Shown here one piece after another: positions 26,692 to 35,227 of a stretch of 64,000 nt of DNA. Below the pieces are notes generated by a model. The model was given only the letters and a program-made list of their open reading frames with translations. It searched no databases and was not told the origin of the DNA. The position numbers and the translations under genes are program-made. Where the stretch lies: contig DASRDU010000077.1 in the NCBI GenBank assembly GCA_035652435.1, positions 1 through 64,000 of the forward strand, given 5' to 3'. This stretch comes from DASRDU01 sp035652435. Its GTDB lineage: Bacteria; Acidobacteriota; Blastocatellia; RBC074. Within the stretch, counting starts at the first letter, position 1. Each line of letters begins with the position of its first letter.

Positions 26692-28502
26692 GCTCTGTCC
26701 CGCGGCAGAAACTGGCAGACCATCGCGCTGTCCTTGATTGAGTAGACATACACCGCGCCGTCAACGGTCGAATAAGCGATGAACGGCGCGGCATGGCTCG
26801 CGGTGACGTGTTCAATTTTTGCTGGTGCTGTCACCAGCGTGCGATGCCAGTCGCGGCCCTGCAACCTGAGCGTCCGGTCATCCCCTTCGAGGATGACGAG
26901 GCCCGCGCCGTAAGCACCGTCACGATTCACACCGACGCCCACAACGCGCTCGCCTGCGGACAGTCGCACCTGTACAGTCACTTCACCCTGCGCTGTCAGG
27001 ATAATCCAGCGATCCTCAGACTCCTGCACCACCAGCAGTCCGAAGGTCCAATGGGCGTATCCGCCGCCGTAACCGAAGAAGGCGCCGGGCGGATCGGAAC
27101 CCGCTCCCGGCATGGTCGTGCGCTCAATTGCCGATCCGATTGAGACCACATGATAGCTGCCGCCGGTGACCTCCTGTCCGAGATAAATCACCCGGCTGTA
27201 AGTCTGCGTGATGGCCAGCACGTTCGCCGCCACGGGCTCCGCCGTCACCGGGGCGGGCGTCTCTCCGGGCGGGAGAAAGGGGCCGGGCAATTTCATTTTG
27301 AATAAGGTCTTGTTCGGAGCCGCGACCAGCAATTCATTGCTACCTGTCACCCGGAAGCAGGATCGCAATTCTGCATTCGGTTCAGGGAACGCCTGCCTGA
27401 TGCCGGACAGAATATCGAAGCGGGCCCCATCGCGCAGGTATCCCTTGCGCCTGAGGTGTTCCACGAACGCCCCCTCGCCGTGCGTTTTGAGCAGCACAAT
27501 TGACCCTGCATACCTGCCGGCGGCAACGATTCTGCCACCATACCCGGACTGATAAAGCTTCGGCTTCCCGGTTCCCGCGCGCGGCGAGTTTGGAACGGGA
27601 TAAGCAATCAACCCACCATCGGCTGAAAGAGCGAACAGCTTTGTCCCGCTCGAATCAAAGACCAGATTCGAGGCGGGCGTGAATTTCGCTTTGACTGTTT
27701 TCGGCTCCGCCGTCGCCACGCCGAATGGGTCGCGCAACAGCCGCGCGCAGACTTTATCTTCGGGCAGATCGAGCCGCACCTCTTTCCTGACGCCCGAAGC
27801 GCTGCGCACAGTGACCGACAGGCAGCGCACGTCCGGCTCCAGCACGTCACTCACTTCCATCCGTGACGGCTTCAGCCCCGCCGGGAGCGCGACCAGACTC
27901 TTTCCGCCGACGAGCCACAGGTCATCGAGCCCATGCCAGTCGGCAACCCTGTTACGCCACGCGTTCAGGTCATCGGCCTTCACTTCCGAGGGGCTGCGAG
28001 ATTCGAGCAGGCGCAGCACGCTCGCGCCGTCCACTTCAGACATCACAGTCATCCCCGGCAGCTGAATCACGCCCCAGCCGAAGTGCGCCCCCGCGGCTTC
28101 AGCCCGGCGCGCCAGCACGACAAGCGCGGCCAGATGCGCGAGCCTCGGCGACCCCGCCTGATTCGGCCCGGCGTCAAACAGCGCCAGCGAGACCCGCGAA
28201 CCGGCGGGGTTGCGCCGGGCGATTCTGAAAAAGAGATGCTCGTTCATCACGGCGCGGCGGTTGAATTCATCCGGCGCTTCTTCGGCCAGCGCCCATTCCG
28301 TCGCGAGCAGCCGCTCATAAACCCCGCGCTGCGCGAGCCCGTCAAAGCCGTCCGGCTCGATTTCGCCGGCCATCGCGCGCGCGCGCAGCGGCCCGACCAG
28401 CACGGCAATCCGCCGCGCCATCGCTCCGAGCGCGAGGCTCAGTTCGGGCGGGAATAAATTCAGATACTGCGCCCAGGGCGCGAGCGATTGCGGCAGCTTC
28501 AT
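26688..28502 (-). CDS. Degenerate vWA-like / beta-propeller protein of the MoxR system
   Basis: A 604-residue protein beginning MKLPQSLAPWAQYLNLF; ATG at 28502 with GGAAG upstream, overlapping the previous stop by 4 nt. The N-terminal half holds a vWA-like segment: SLALFDAGPNQAGSPRLAHL, AALVVLARRAEAAGAHFGWG and DDLWLVGG. The usual DxSxS metal motif is D-A-G-P-N here, so metal binding may be lost. The C-terminal half (about 260-604) is a run of beta-propeller-type repeats (NLVFDSSGTKLFALSADGGL, YVYSIKDSAMVCQF). It is presumed to bridge the MoxR ATPase and the bpX6-like protein. Confidence 0.7.
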   Translation of the reverse strand: MKLPQSLAPWAQYLNLFPPELSLALGAMARRIAVLVGPLRARAMAGEIEPDGFDGLAQRGVYERLLATEWALAEEAPDEFNRRAVMNEHLFFRIARRNPAGSRVSLALFDAGPNQAGSPRLAHLAALVVLARRAEAAGAHFGWGVIQLPGMTVMSEVDGASVLRLLESRSPSEVKADDLNAWRNRVADWHGLDDLWLVGGKSLVALPAGLKPSRMEVSDVLEPDVRCLSVTVRSASGVRKEVRLDLPEDKVCARLLRDPFGVATAEPKTVKAKFTPASNLVFDSSGTKLFALSADGGLIAYPVPNSPRAGTGKPKLYQSGYGGRIVAAGRYAGSIVLLKTHGEGAFVEHLRRKGYLRDGARFDILSGIRQAFPEPNAELRSCFRVTGSNELLVAAPNKTLFKMKLPGPFLPPGETPAPVTAEPVAANVLAITQTYSRVIYLGQEVTGGSYHVVSIGSAIERTTMPGAGSDPPGAFFGYGGGYAHWTFGLLVVQESEDRWIILTAQGEVTVQVRLSAGERVVGVGVNRDGAYGAGLVILEGDDRTLRLQGRDWHRTLVTAPAKIEHVTASHAAPFIAYSTVDGAVYVYSIKDSAMVCQFLPRDRA

Positions 28503-28966
28503 GCGGCTTCCACCCACGAAATCAAAGTTTCACGCGCGACGGCTCTGGCCGATCCGACCGGGACGATGAGCAACTCGTCCGGCAGCACGGCCAGCGGCGG
28601 ACGTTCATTACTCTGCCCGAGCAATGCGCGCTCAACGAGTGGCAATGGGATCACGGGTTCCAGCGTCGTCGGCAGCAATAACGAAGGCGCGCGCTCATCG
28701 CGCCCGAGATAAATCACGCCATCAACCCAGGGCAGCGCTTTTTCTTCACCAATGATGACGAGGAGACCCGGCGCGGCAACGCCACGCAGTTGTACGAGCG
28801 TTTCATCACTGAGCTTCATCAGCCGCTGCGCCAGCTGCCGCGCAACATTTCCATGCGCCGCCAGACCGAGCGGCCGGAGCGGTTCCCGGCGCGACTGCCA
28901 CCGCACCTGAACCTCGACACCGGCGTGATCGTTTCCCGATGAATTATTCATTGGCTGATTGTTCAT
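28499..28966 (-). CDS. bpX5-like small protein of the MoxR system
   Basis: A 155-residue cytoplasmic protein. After a polar N-terminus it has VEVQVRWQSRREPLRPLGLA, LVQLRGVAAPGLLVIIGEEK, the distinctive LPWVDGVIYLGRDERAPSLL and LLPTTLEPVIPLPLVERALL, and a short C-terminal tail. This is the pattern I associate with the bpX5 family found only next to MoxR/vWA/propeller genes. It overlaps both neighbours by 4 nt (ATGA). Function unknown; probably an adaptor. I am fairly sure of the system, less sure of the exact bpX number. Confidence 0.7.
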   Translation of the reverse strand: MNNQPMNNSSGNDHAGVEVQVRWQSRREPLRPLGLAAHGNVARQLAQRLMKLSDETLVQLRGVAAPGLLVIIGEEKALPWVDGVIYLGRDERAPSLLLPTTLEPVIPLPLVERALLGQSNERPPLAVLPDELLIVPVGSARAVARETLISWVEAA

Positions 28967-30123
28967 GAACTGGCGGCCTGCGGCTGGCCGAGAGCCCGCA
29001 CGATGCTTGAGCGGAGGTTTGCCAGTTCGGGCGGCATTTGTTCTGCCGTGAAGCCGGCATCGATTTCACGCGCGATGCCTTCGAGCCTGAGTTGCCATGA
29101 CTCGATGGCTTCCGGGTCGGCGCCGTCAGGAGAATTTGCCAAAGCCTCTTCACCGGCCACGACCAGGCGGGCGGCCCTCAGCAGCGGCCCGAGCGAGGCT
29201 TCTTCGGCGGCGGCGGGGAGCGCGGCGTTCTCAGTATTCGCCAGCAGTTCGCGCAGACAGTCGCGGGCCAGCGCCTGTTGCTCGCGCGTTGGCACGGCAA
29301 AGACCAGGGGCCACAGGTCGGCGGCGTCAGGCGCACTGCGACCGGCCAGCACCCCGGCGGCGGCGATGAGTCGCTGCGCCCTGACGGCACGGCGGTCAGA
29401 CAGCGTGATGCCGGCGCCGCGCAGCAGCCGCACGGCCCGCGCAAGCTGTGGCTGAACCCTCGACATCTCCGCACTCCGCGCGGCGGCGGCGAGCGCGTCA
29501 ATGTCTGAGATATGCGCCTGATACTGGTTGCCATCATTCGTGAGCGCCCAGCCCCCGGCGAGCAGCTCTTCCAGCCGCGGGTCGGGGACCGGGTCAACGA
29601 AGATGCGGACGAGGAAGCGGTCGGCGAAGGCGGCGAGCGATTCGTCTTCGGGCAGCGCATTCGACGCGCCGATGCAGATGCGCAGCGGGCAGGCCATGCG
29701 CGTGTGTCCGCGACGGAACACACGCTCGTTGAGGATGCCGAGCAGCGTGTTGAGGATCGCCGTCGAGCCCTGAAAGATTTCGTCGAGAAACGCGATCTCG
29801 GCTTCGGGCAGCATGCCCATCGTCTCGGTTTCGACCGTGCCCTCGCGCAGCTTGCGCAGATCAACCGGGCCGAAGATCTCGCTCGGCTCGGTGAAGCGTC
29901 CGAGCAGGTACTCGAAATACTGCCCGCCGGTCGAGCGGGCGATGCGGCGGGCTGCTTCGCTCTTGGCCGTGCCCGGCGGGCCGATGACCAGCAGGTGTTC
30001 GCCGGCGACGGCCGAGAGCGCGATCATTTCGACCAGCGTTTCACGTTCCACCAGCCCGTGCCCGGCGTCGGCTATCGCGCGGCGCAGAGAGGCGGCGGCT
30101 TCAGGATTGGTTCGTTGAGTCAT
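28963..30123 (-). CDS. MoxR-type AAA+ ATPase
   Basis: A 386-residue AAA+ protein. Walker A GPPGTAKS at 48-55; YEYLLGRFTEPSEIFGPVDL-like block (FEYLLGRFTEPSEIFGPVDL, typical of MoxR/RavA); Walker B IAFLDEIFQGSTAILNTLL with D-E at 114-115; sensor 1 IGASNALPED; Arg finger in FADRFLVRIFV. The C-terminal third is helical. MoxR ATPases act as chaperones that remodel or activate partners carrying vWA domains. Start at 30123 (MTQRTN) is by homology; no good ribosome site precedes it and an upstream start would add 21 residues. It heads the overlapping six-gene chain. Confidence 0.85.
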   Translation of the reverse strand: MTQRTNPEAAASLRRAIADAGHGLVERETLVEMIALSAVAGEHLLVIGPPGTAKSEAARRIARSTGGQYFEYLLGRFTEPSEIFGPVDLRKLREGTVETETMGMLPEAEIAFLDEIFQGSTAILNTLLGILNERVFRRGHTRMACPLRICIGASNALPEDESLAAFADRFLVRIFVDPVPDPRLEELLAGGWALTNDGNQYQAHISDIDALAAAARSAEMSRVQPQLARAVRLLRGAGITLSDRRAVRAQRLIAAAGVLAGRSAPDAADLWPLVFAVPTREQQALARDCLRELLANTENAALPAAAEEASLGPLLRAARLVVAGEEALANSPDGADPEAIESWQLRLEGIAREIDAGFTAEQMPPELANLRSSIVRALGQPQAASS

Positions 30124-30152
30124 AAAAATTGAGACTGTGTGGACAGCCGGAG

Positions 30153-30176
30153 CAGCCGGAGCCATCGCTCCGGCTG
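30153..30176. terminator. 10-bp hairpin with tetraloop ahead of the MoxR operon
   Basis: CAGCCGGAGC (30153-30162) pairs exactly with GCTCCGGCTG (30167-30176) around a 4-nt loop, and a second CAGCCGGAGC-like copy sits at 30144. It lies in the 149-nt gap between the small membrane peptide and the MoxR start. It may end the subtilase transcript or regulate the MoxR transcript. Confidence 0.5.
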
Positions 30177-30272
30177 TTGTACGCATACTTGCGGGGACAT
30201 GCTGCGGATGCAGGAATGTTACAAAGATTGATCACTTCCGGCAAGAGGTTCGCAGAGAGCCGGCGAAGCGAA

Positions 30273-30368
30273 TCATTGCGGCAGGTGGAACCAGCGATAC
30301 AGCGCGACCGCGAGCAGCAGGGCGATCAATATCAGCGCGCCCAGTTGCTGCATTCTCGACAGGCTCAT
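30273..30368 (-). CDS. 31-residue single-pass membrane peptide coupled to the subtilase
   Basis: A short frame starting ATG at 30368, overlapping the subtilase stop by 4 nt (ATGA). The peptide is MSLSRMQQL, then GALILIALLLAVALY as a single hydrophobic helix, then RWFHLPQ and stop at 30273. The overlap and clean TM helix make it a believable gene rather than chance. No family is known to me. It might hold or inhibit the secreted protease at the membrane, which is speculation. Confidence 0.5.
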   Translation of the reverse strand: MSLSRMQQLGALILIALLLAVALYRWFHLPQ

Positions 30369-32593
30369 TTGATGCTGACCTTCACGGTGTTGGTCGGTTT
30401 GCCGTTGACCGTCAGCGCCACGTCAACTTCACCCCGCCCGGCCAGAGAGCGCGGCACGAGGACGTTGATCTGATCGAGCCCGACGAAATCGCCCTGCGCC
30501 CCGGCAAAGGTCACCTGTGCGTCTGTGCCGCCGATCTTCGCTGTGACTGCCGAAATGTCAGTGCGGAAGCGCAATCCGGTGCCGAACAGCACCAGGAAGA
30601 CCTGATCGCCTTCAGACCCCGTATCAATCGGGCGCGCGACGAACTGCGTCCCGTCGAAGGCGGCCACCGGTTCGGCGGGCAGCGCCTGGCCGTTGTGATA
30701 CGGCAGCACGAAAGCCGCGGCGAGCCCTGAGCCCGTGGCATTGGCGGAAAACAGACTCGGCGCAACCGAAGCAATCACCGAAAGCCCGGTTGACGCGGTC
30801 CCGTTCGGATTGGTGATGATCACTGTCGCCGCGCCATTGGCCGTGCCGGGCGGGATCTGATAGTTGACCTGCGTGGGCGAAACGAAAAACAGCGGGGCCA
30901 GTCGCTCCGCCCCGGCGCCGTCCCGCACTTTGACCGTCGTCCCGCCGAGCGAAGTCGGCAGCGGGACAGCCGTCGCGGCGAGAGTCGAGTTTGCCAGCCC
31001 GGTGCCAAAGGCCGCAACGATGGCTTCGCTCGCAAGCGCCGCCGTGCTGTAATCGGCAGCAGAGGCCGTCGCAATAGTCCTCGAACGCGCCAGATCAACC
31101 GCGGCTTTGATGTCCAGCCGCCCGAAGCCGTAAGTGTTATTCGGCGATGCGGGACTGGCATCGCAGGTCGTAGTGGTCACCTTCACGGCCGATTCGTTGA
31201 GGATGGCTTCGGTCAGTGAAATCTGGCGGCGCAGCGAAGGCACGGCTGACCAGAGCAGCGCCACCGCCCCGGCCACATGCGGCGTCGCCATCGAAGTGCC
31301 GCTGAAGTTGCTGTAACCGGCACCGCGCACGCTCGATCTGGTGCTGACACCTGGGGCAGTGATGTCAGGCTTGCGGCGATTGCTGCCATCCAGTGTGACC
31401 GGGCCGCGACTGCTGAAACTGGCGAGGTCGCCGGTGGCCGGACTGAAAGCCCCGATTGAATAAGAGGCCGCGTAAAGTGACGGCGGGTCATTGACCGTCG
31501 AACAATTTGGCCCGGCATTGCCCGCGGCCACGACGGTCATAATCCCGGCGGCCCGCTGCGCCTCAATCGCCGATTGCAACGTCAGCGGCTGGCAGCCCTC
31601 GCTCGGCGGGCAACCCCACGAGTTGATCGTCACGTCCGGGGCCTTCGTCGGGTCGCCCTGCGACGGAGTCCCATTGACCGGGTACGGGGCGAGGAAAAAT
31701 TCCATGCACTCGATGTAGCGCGCGGGAGTCCCGTCGCCGCGATCCATGTTGCGACACGCGATGAATTTCGCGCCCGGAGCCATCCCGATCTGATTGCCGT
31801 TGCCGTCATCGCCGACCGCCGTGCCGGTCGTGTGCGAGCCGTGGTTGCTGTCATCGCACGGGATTTTCGTGTCAGGGCCGCAGACGCCGCCGTTCGTGTG
31901 AATGCTGTCGTGCCAGTTGTAATCGTGGTTAGCGCTCGTGCCGTTCCAGCCGCGGTAGTGCGGTTTGAGGGCCGGGTGATCCCACTCGACTCCGGTATCC
32001 GCGCTGCCGACGACGATGCCCTGCCCGGTGAACCCCATCGCCCACACGTCGGGCGCGTGGACGTAATTGATGCCCGCCTCCACCGTCGCCGGTTGTGCCG
32101 GTGATTCCGCCGATTCGTAACGCATTGGCTCGAGCGGCGCGGTGTTCTGAATGTGCGGATTGCCTTCGATGCGCAAGACGTCAGGCCGCGCGGCGATTGC
32201 TTCCAGCACGTCCCGATTGCCTTTCACCAGCACCGCATTGACGATGTAAAACGAACGATGCTCGATGCCGCGCTGATTGAGCCATTGCCGCAGCGAAGCC
32301 TGCGAGGTCTGCGCCCTGCTCCACAGCGCTTCACGCACGTAGCGGCCCCGCTCCTGCCGCGATTCGATTGCTTCAGCCGCGCTCAGGTCGGACTGATCGG
32401 CGAGGATGACCAGGAACTCGGCTTCGTCATCCCCCGTAACGCGGTTGAGCAGCCAGGCGGAGACTTTATCCTTGAGCAGGCTCTGTTTTTCTAACGCCGA
32501 TGAACCTTCAGGAAGCGTTGCCGCGATCAGAGCGGTCAGCAGAAACGGGATCGCCAGCAGGAGGGCCGGCACTCTGAGTTGTTGGAACTTCAT
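30365..32593 (-). CDS. Secreted subtilisin-like serine protease (S8) with Solibacter-type C-terminal domain
   Basis: 742 residues. Signal peptide 1-26, prodomain with an I9-like fold (about 55-150, FLVILADQSDLSAAEA), catalytic domain 175-500 with Asp199 (SADTGVEWDHP), His251 (NHGSHTTGTAVG), oxyanion Asn359 (VVAAGNAGPN) and Ser434 (SGTSMATPHVAGA). The last 235 residues (IVAAFGTGLANSTLAA, LFFVSPTQVNYQIPPGTANG, and a final VDVALTVNGKPTN) are the TIGR03437-type domain found mainly in Acidobacteria. It is exported and probably degrades extracellular protein. The gene ends in a 4-nt overlap with the small membrane peptide. Confidence 0.92.
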   Translation of the reverse strand: MKFQQLRVPALLLAIPFLLTALIAATLPEGSSALEKQSLLKDKVSAWLLNRVTGDDEAEFLVILADQSDLSAAEAIESRQERGRYVREALWSRAQTSQASLRQWLNQRGIEHRSFYIVNAVLVKGNRDVLEAIAARPDVLRIEGNPHIQNTAPLEPMRYESAESPAQPATVEAGINYVHAPDVWAMGFTGQGIVVGSADTGVEWDHPALKPHYRGWNGTSANHDYNWHDSIHTNGGVCGPDTKIPCDDSNHGSHTTGTAVGDDGNGNQIGMAPGAKFIACRNMDRGDGTPARYIECMEFFLAPYPVNGTPSQGDPTKAPDVTINSWGCPPSEGCQPLTLQSAIEAQRAAGIMTVVAAGNAGPNCSTVNDPPSLYAASYSIGAFSPATGDLASFSSRGPVTLDGSNRRKPDITAPGVSTRSSVRGAGYSNFSGTSMATPHVAGAVALLWSAVPSLRRQISLTEAILNESAVKVTTTTCDASPASPNNTYGFGRLDIKAAVDLARSRTIATASAADYSTAALASEAIVAAFGTGLANSTLAATAVPLPTSLGGTTVKVRDGAGAERLAPLFFVSPTQVNYQIPPGTANGAATVIITNPNGTASTGLSVIASVAPSLFSANATGSGLAAAFVLPYHNGQALPAEPVAAFDGTQFVARPIDTGSEGDQVFLVLFGTGLRFRTDISAVTAKIGGTDAQVTFAGAQGDFVGLDQINVLVPRSLAGRGEVDVALTVNGKPTNTVKVSIK

Positions 32594-32781
32594 GGTGTAG
32601 ATCAGAGAAAGCTGTAGTATGGGCGGAACTGTCCGGCAGATGCTTATGACCTGTTAGCCTGCACCCATTCGCGAAAGGCTTTTGTCATTCCATTCAGGTC
32701 TTCGCCATCACCCAGGCTCAGAAAGTCTGTCACCACGGCCGGAGATAGCTGGCATCACACACCTCCTTCTGCTTCCACTCA
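32594..32781. other. Gap between dsbD and the subtilase; possible gene remnant
   Basis: 188 nt with no firm gene. On the minus strand, a frame from GTG at 32736 to a stop at 32644 reads DFLSLGDGEDLNGMTKAFRE and WVQANRS, which looks protein-like, but it opens right after a stop and has no ribosome site. It may be the tail of a decayed gene. No terminator was seen. Confidence 0.3.
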
Positions 32782-34866
32782 TTATTGCCGTTGTGCCACC
32801 TGCGCAGACTGGCTCGTGCCGGATTGCAGGAAGCGGATGAATTCATTCTTGTCGCGCGTCAGGCCGGGGAACTTGTCAACCGTCTCGCCGTCGGGCCTGA
32901 CGATCACGTAGAGCGGCAGGGCGACCGTGCCGAATTTCTCTTCCTGCAGCTTCTGATTGCGTTCGTCGCCCTGCACGTGTTCCGGCGTCTGGCGGTCGGT
33001 GAACAGTTCGGCGAGGATGTACCGCTCCAGCTCTTTTTTGACCTCCGCCTGAGTGAACATGTTGGTCTCCATCCAGCGGCAGTTGGTGCAGGTCACGCCG
33101 GTGAAGTTCAGAAAGACGGGCTTGTTCTGCGCCTTCGCCAGTTGCAGCGCATCGTCATAGCTTTCGAGCCATTTTGCCTGAGAGTTCCCGGCGCCGGTCG
33201 TCGTGCCCCCGCGCATGATGCCGGCCAGTTCTCCGGGTTGCAGGATGGGCAGGAATGAATCAAGCTCGCCCAGCCGACCGCCGAACAACCCGGTCAGGAG
33301 GTAGAACGCGATGCCGAGGAAGAAGACACTCATCATCATCCGCACCACCCCGAGCCTTTCAACCGCGGTGTCGTAAGGCAGCTGGAATTTGCCGAGCAGG
33401 TAGACTGCGGTGACGATGGAGATGGCGATCCAGGCGGCCAGCACCAGGGTGCGCGTAAACACGCTCCAGCCCCAGACCTGATCCACGTTGCTGATGAACT
33501 TGAACGCGGCGGCGAGTTCCAGAAACCCCATCACCACTTTCACGCTGTTGAGCCAGCCGCCCGATTTCGGCAGCGATTTGAGCCAGCGCGGGAAGAGTGC
33601 CAGCAGGAAGAACGGGAAGGCGAAGGCCGACGAGAAGACCATCATCCCGATGGCCGCCCAGAGCTTTTCGCCCTGCGTCGCCGCGACCAGCACGGTGCCG
33701 ACGAAGGCCGCCGTGCAGGTGAAAGAGGTCAGTGTGAACGTGAGCCCCATCAGGAGCGTCCCGATCCACGAACTGGCCTTCGCCCGCGAATCGAGTTTCG
33801 AGAGCAGCCCCGACGGGACGCGAATCTCAAACATCCCGAACAGGTTCAGCGCAAAGACCACGAACACCGTGGTCAGGATCAGGTTCATCCACGGATTCGC
33901 CGCCAGATTGCCCAGGCCAGCGGCGCTCGAAAGCAGCGCCATCGCCATCCCGAGCCCGGTATAAGTCAGCACCATGCCCACACAGTAAACCAGAGCGTGT
34001 CCGACTGCTGCGCCGCGCGACTGCTGCTCACTTTTGGTAAAGAAAGAGACCGTGATCGGAATCATCGGGAACACGCATGGCGTCAGGAGCGACAACAACC
34101 CCGAGACCAGCGCCAGCCACAGGTAACTCAGCAATCCGTTCTGTCTCAGTTTCGGGCCGGGGTTTGGCGGCGATGGAGGGGCAGGATTAATGCTGCTCCC
34201 GGGAGTCGCTGTTGGCGACGGTGAGACCGATGCTGAAGGTGAAGGCGAAACGGTTGCAGACGGCGAAGGTGAAGGCGAGCTTTTCGCCGTCGGCGTCACA
34301 CTGGGACTGACCGAAGCGACCGGAGTTGCTGTAGGCGTTGTCTTCGGCACAGCCGCCACAGCCGCGGCCTGAGCGATCATGATTTCAATTTCTATCTCTT
34401 TTGTTCGCGGCGGCAGGCACTGATGTTCATCGCAGGCCTGGAAGGTCACTTTGGCGATGACCTTCTGCGGCCCCGGCGCGGCATCGGTGTTGGCTTTGAC
34501 CGGCACGGTGAAGGTCACCGAATTCTCGAAAGTCTGCGTGTTGATCTCAAAGTTCGGGTCGTAAGCGACGATTGGCGCGGGCTGTTTCGGCGCGCCGTCG
34601 AGCGTGAAGGCGCTGCCTTCGGCGAGGGCGATCTTCGTCGCGCGCGGCGGGGGCGGCTGGGTCAGTGAATACATATGCCAGTTCGGCTCGATCTTCGCCG
34701 TCAGCAGCAGCTTTGCCGCCTCACCCGGGCGGACCTGGCTCTTGTCGGCCTTGCCCGACCACGAAACGACGTTGAGCTTCTGACCGGCGACCTGTCCGGA
34801 CAGCGCGAGGACGGCTGCGGCGCAGATCAGCCAGAGGCTCAGACTTTTTCTCATCCAGTCAAACAT
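32782..34866 (-). CDS. dsbD: Thiol:disulfide interchange protein DsbD
   Basis: Carries reducing power across the inner membrane to periplasmic thiols. It has 694 residues from ATG at 34866 (GAGGG 8 nt upstream). Order: signal peptide (1-30), DsbD-alpha domain with CDEHQC, a Ser/Pro/Thr-rich linker of about 60 residues, eight TM helices of the CcdA/DsbD type (LYLWLALVSGLLSLLTPCVF-like start, FTLTSFTCTAAF), then a C-terminal thioredoxin domain with FTGVTCTNCRWME (CTNC active site). The long Ser/Pro linker is unusual for Proteobacteria. It is in the same direction as the subtilase, with a 188-nt gap. Confidence 0.93.
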   Translation of the reverse strand: MFDWMRKSLSLWLICAAAVLALSGQVAGQKLNVVSWSGKADKSQVRPGEAAKLLLTAKIEPNWHMYSLTQPPPPRATKIALAEGSAFTLDGAPKQPAPIVAYDPNFEINTQTFENSVTFTVPVKANTDAAPGPQKVIAKVTFQACDEHQCLPPRTKEIEIEIMIAQAAAVAAVPKTTPTATPVASVSPSVTPTAKSSPSPSPSATVSPSPSASVSPSPTATPGSSINPAPPSPPNPGPKLRQNGLLSYLWLALVSGLLSLLTPCVFPMIPITVSFFTKSEQQSRGAAVGHALVYCVGMVLTYTGLGMAMALLSSAAGLGNLAANPWMNLILTTVFVVFALNLFGMFEIRVPSGLLSKLDSRAKASSWIGTLLMGLTFTLTSFTCTAAFVGTVLVAATQGEKLWAAIGMMVFSSAFAFPFFLLALFPRWLKSLPKSGGWLNSVKVVMGFLELAAAFKFISNVDQVWGWSVFTRTLVLAAWIAISIVTAVYLLGKFQLPYDTAVERLGVVRMMMSVFFLGIAFYLLTGLFGGRLGELDSFLPILQPGELAGIMRGGTTTGAGNSQAKWLESYDDALQLAKAQNKPVFLNFTGVTCTNCRWMETNMFTQAEVKKELERYILAELFTDRQTPEHVQGDERNQKLQEEKFGTVALPLYVIVRPDGETVDKFPGLTRDKNEFIRFLQSGTSQSAQVAQRQ

Positions 34867-34978
34867 TGTGATGTCCCTCAGAAGGTGAAATTTTACGGCC
34901 TGCTCGAACGCGCCGGATTTTAGCATACGTGGCGCGGGAGATGCTTGTCAGACAGCTTACAAATCGAACGGCCAGCCA

Positions 34979-35077
34979 GTGTACGGGGAGCTGCCAGCTC
35001 CCCGCCGGCTTCCACCACTGTAGTTGTTCATAAGACTGCGCTTCTACAGACAGCAGGGAGCTGGCAGCTCCCCGTAC
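34979..35077. repeat. Palindromic intergenic repeat, copy 2
   Basis: GTACGGGGAGCTGCCAGCTC (34981-35000) at the left and its near complement ending CCCCGTAC at 35077 form the two arms, each itself palindromic. It is related to the copy at 20961-21050 in both arms but with a different centre, so this is a dispersed family. Confidence 0.75.
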
Positions 35078-35106
35078 ATCCGGCCGCGGTGTCAGGAGGT
35101 GTAATT

Positions 35107-35142
35107 GTGGCTCAAAACACCGGCGCCGTTGACGGAGTCTGA
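35107..35142 (+). CDS. Possible 11-codon leader peptide upstream of pyrG
   Basis: A GTG at 35107, 6 nt after a perfect AGGAGGT (35094-35100), opens an 11-codon frame (MAQNTGAVDGV) ending at 35142, 85 nt before pyrG. So strong a ribosome site is unlikely to be idle, but so short a product cannot be supported by sequence. It could be a leader affecting pyrG expression. Confidence 0.3.
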   Translation: MAQNTGAVDGV

Positions 35143-35227
35143 AGTTGCGATTACTCTGTTTCCTACCACCGATCCCCGTGATCAGTCCACGACACTTCAG
35201 TTCTATCACCACCTCAGGAGACCAGGC

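Larger units (their letters stand above)
34867..35227. other. Divergent intergenic space between dsbD and pyrG
   Basis: 361 nt between divergent genes. Contains the palindromic repeat at 34979-35077 and a tiny ORF with a strong Shine-Dalgarno at 35094-35142. No other gene seen; promoters for both sides must be here but none is clear enough to name. Confidence 0.6.

Noticed and set aside
34190..34372. Apparent tandem repeats (GAAGGTGAAGGCGAA-like) suggesting a VNTR
   Set aside because: These encode the Ser/Pro/Thr linker of DsbD on the other strand; an ordinary low-complexity linker.
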